Of a DNA stretch of 7,251 nucleotides, positions 6,260-7,251 are shown one piece after another. The stretch comes from Crocinitomicaceae bacterium (GTDB taxonomy: Bacteria; Bacteroidota; Bacteroidia; Flavobacteriales_D; Crocinitomicaceae). Within the stretch, counting starts at the first letter, position 1. The number at the start of each line of letters is the position of its first letter. Both the position numbers and the translations under genes were made by a program. The notes beneath the pieces are model-generated. The model made no database searches. It was not told the DNA's origin and worked only from the letters and a program-made list of their open reading frames with translations. The stretch lies in contig NZQU01000095.1 of NCBI GenBank assembly GCA_002696025.1, forward strand, positions 1 through 7,251, given 5' to 3'.

Positions 6260-7251
6260 ATGTTAATTAAAACAATTCCATTCATAATATTTATTGTTTT
6301 GTCAATAAATTCTTACAGTCAATATTCTAATGATAACTACAGTTTATTATGGGAAGTTACTGGAAAAAACATTAAAGAGAAGTCCTATATTTTTGGATCT
6401 ATTCACCGAAATAACAAAATACTTTTTAGCTTTCCCGACTCATTATATCATGCACTATACTCTTCTGAAACTCTTGCCATTGAGGCCGATTTACTTTCAA
6501 TGACAGAAATTGATATTAGAAGGGGGGAAATTCCTCATAAATTCAACAACAAAGGAGGAGGAATTTATTCATCAAGTAATAAAGCCTCAAAAACAGCCTA
6601 TGGAGATGAAGATGGAATGCCTCAATTTATTGATGCCTATTTTCAAGAATATGCAAATAACATCGGTATGAATGTTAAATTTCTAGAAACTGTTGAGGAA
6701 CAGCTTTCGCTTTTTTCAGATCTGAATTATAATTATAGCTTAAAAGATGTTTGGTCTGAAGATCAAGACATAGAAAAAAAAATGAAATCACTATACCTAA
6801 AAGGTGATTCAGATGGTATTTACAAATTGTTGAAAAACAGCTTTGAGAACAATCAATTGCAATTTGATAATTTAATACCAAATAGAAATAAAAGAATGGC
6901 TGACAGCCTTGAATTATTTATGGCAGAATCAAGTGTTTTTTGTGTTGTTGGTGCAGCTCATCTTGCAGGAAAAGATGGCCTTATCGATCTTTTAAGAAAA
7001 AAGAATTATAATGTTCGTAAAGTGACCGCTAATTACTCAGATATTCCAATTGAAGAAAAGACACAAATTAAAGAAACAAAGGGGTATACATTTCATGATA
7101 CAATTATTGGATTAAAAGCAGAATTCCCAGGAAAACCAATATTAACAAAAGAAACAGAATCTTTACTTCCTGATTATCTTCAATCTAAATTAAACTTAGC
7201 ACCAGTAAAAGAAATGATGGAAGAAGAATTAAAAGTCCTTAAATACACTGA
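6260..7251 (+). CDS. Exported TraB/GumN family protein (3' end beyond window)
   Basis: 330 codons are open from the ATG at 6260-6262 to the window edge, with no stop. An N-terminal signal peptide (residues about 1-20, hydrophobic PFIIFIVLSI then NSYS-Q) implies export to the periplasm or surface. Residues about 28-256 are a TraB/GumN (TraB/PrgY, TIKI-like) domain. They show YIFGSIHRNNK with the family's GxxH (His49), LAIEAD (Glu75), FLETVEEQLSLF (Glu143), a PNRNKRMAD segment (Arg209), and CVVGAAHLAGKDGLIDLL (His234) followed by NYNVRKV. Animal TIKI relatives are metalloproteases that use the conserved His and Glu residues; for bacterial members the substrate is generally unknown. Residues after about 275 (GYTFHDTIIGLKAEFPGKP) look like the start of a second domain of a kind that follows such domains in Bacteroidota, but it is cut off. 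It starts 22 bp after hutI on the same strand, so read-through is likely, yet no functional link to histidine breakdown is evident. Confidence 0.88.
   Translation, partial: MLIKTIPFIIFIVLSINSYSQYSNDNYSLLWEVTGKNIKEKSYIFGSIHRNNKILFSFPDSLYHALYSSETLAIEADLLSMTEIDIRRGEIPHKFNNKGGGIYSSSNKASKTAYGDEDGMPQFIDAYFQEYANNIGMNVKFLETVEEQLSLFSDLNYNYSLKDVWSEDQDIEKKMKSLYLKGDSDGIYKLLKNSFENNQLQFDNLIPNRNKRMADSLELFMAESSVFCVVGAAHLAGKDGLIDLLRKKNYNVRKVTANYSDIPIEEKTQIKETKGYTFHDTIIGLKAEFPGKPILTKETESLLPDYLQSKLNLAPVKEMMEEELKVLKYT

Noticed and set aside
6675..6881. Antisense open frame of 68 codons inside the TraB/GumN gene
   Set aside because: It lies opposite a gene with clear family motifs, and the product has no plausible domain or operon context.

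Overview
The window looks like a piece of a Bacteroidota chromosome, most likely from the class Flavobacteriia or a close relative. DNA is AT-rich and start sites mostly lack clear Shine-Dalgarno sequences. One gene carries a type IX secretion (T9SS) C-terminal sorting domain behind a SprB-like repeat. The imidazolonepropionase has the Bacteroidota-type sequence. All intergenic gaps are short (at most about 125 bp). I see no tRNA, rRNA, CRISPR array, insertion sequence or convincing terminator.

Minus-strand block (1-4880). Five genes point leftwards and are packed like an operon. In transcription order they are: a small stand-alone sulfotransferase-like protein (4320-4880); a 54-residue protein (4169-4333) that overlaps the sulfotransferase end by 14 bases; a secreted T9SS protein (3144-4172), whose GTG start overlaps the small gene's stop in a GTGA; a large three-part protein (596-3121) with an alkaline-phosphatase-superfamily domain, TPR repeats and a sulfotransferase-like C-terminus; and, 45 bp further on, the start of a second secreted protein (1-550) that runs off the left edge. 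The two secreted proteins share a mature N-terminal pattern and flank the phosphatase gene. The C-terminal domain of the phosphatase protein appears related to the sulfotransferase encoded in the same block, but it has lost that protein's PAPS-binding arginines.

Divergent region (4881-5004). This 124-bp stretch separates the two blocks. It holds a 14-bp perfect palindrome next to a TAnnTTTG-type -7 box for the minus-strand block.

Plus-strand block (5005-7251). hutI (imidazolonepropionase, histidine degradation) starts at a TTG. It is followed after 22 bp by an exported TraB/GumN-family protein that runs off the right edge. No other hut gene is visible.

The most interesting part is the minus-strand block. 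It pairs a probably active sulfotransferase with a multidomain AP-superfamily protein carrying a degenerate copy of the same fold, and mixes these cytoplasmic proteins with exported surface proteins. A role in modifying a cell-surface or exported product is possible, but this is inference from gene order alone.
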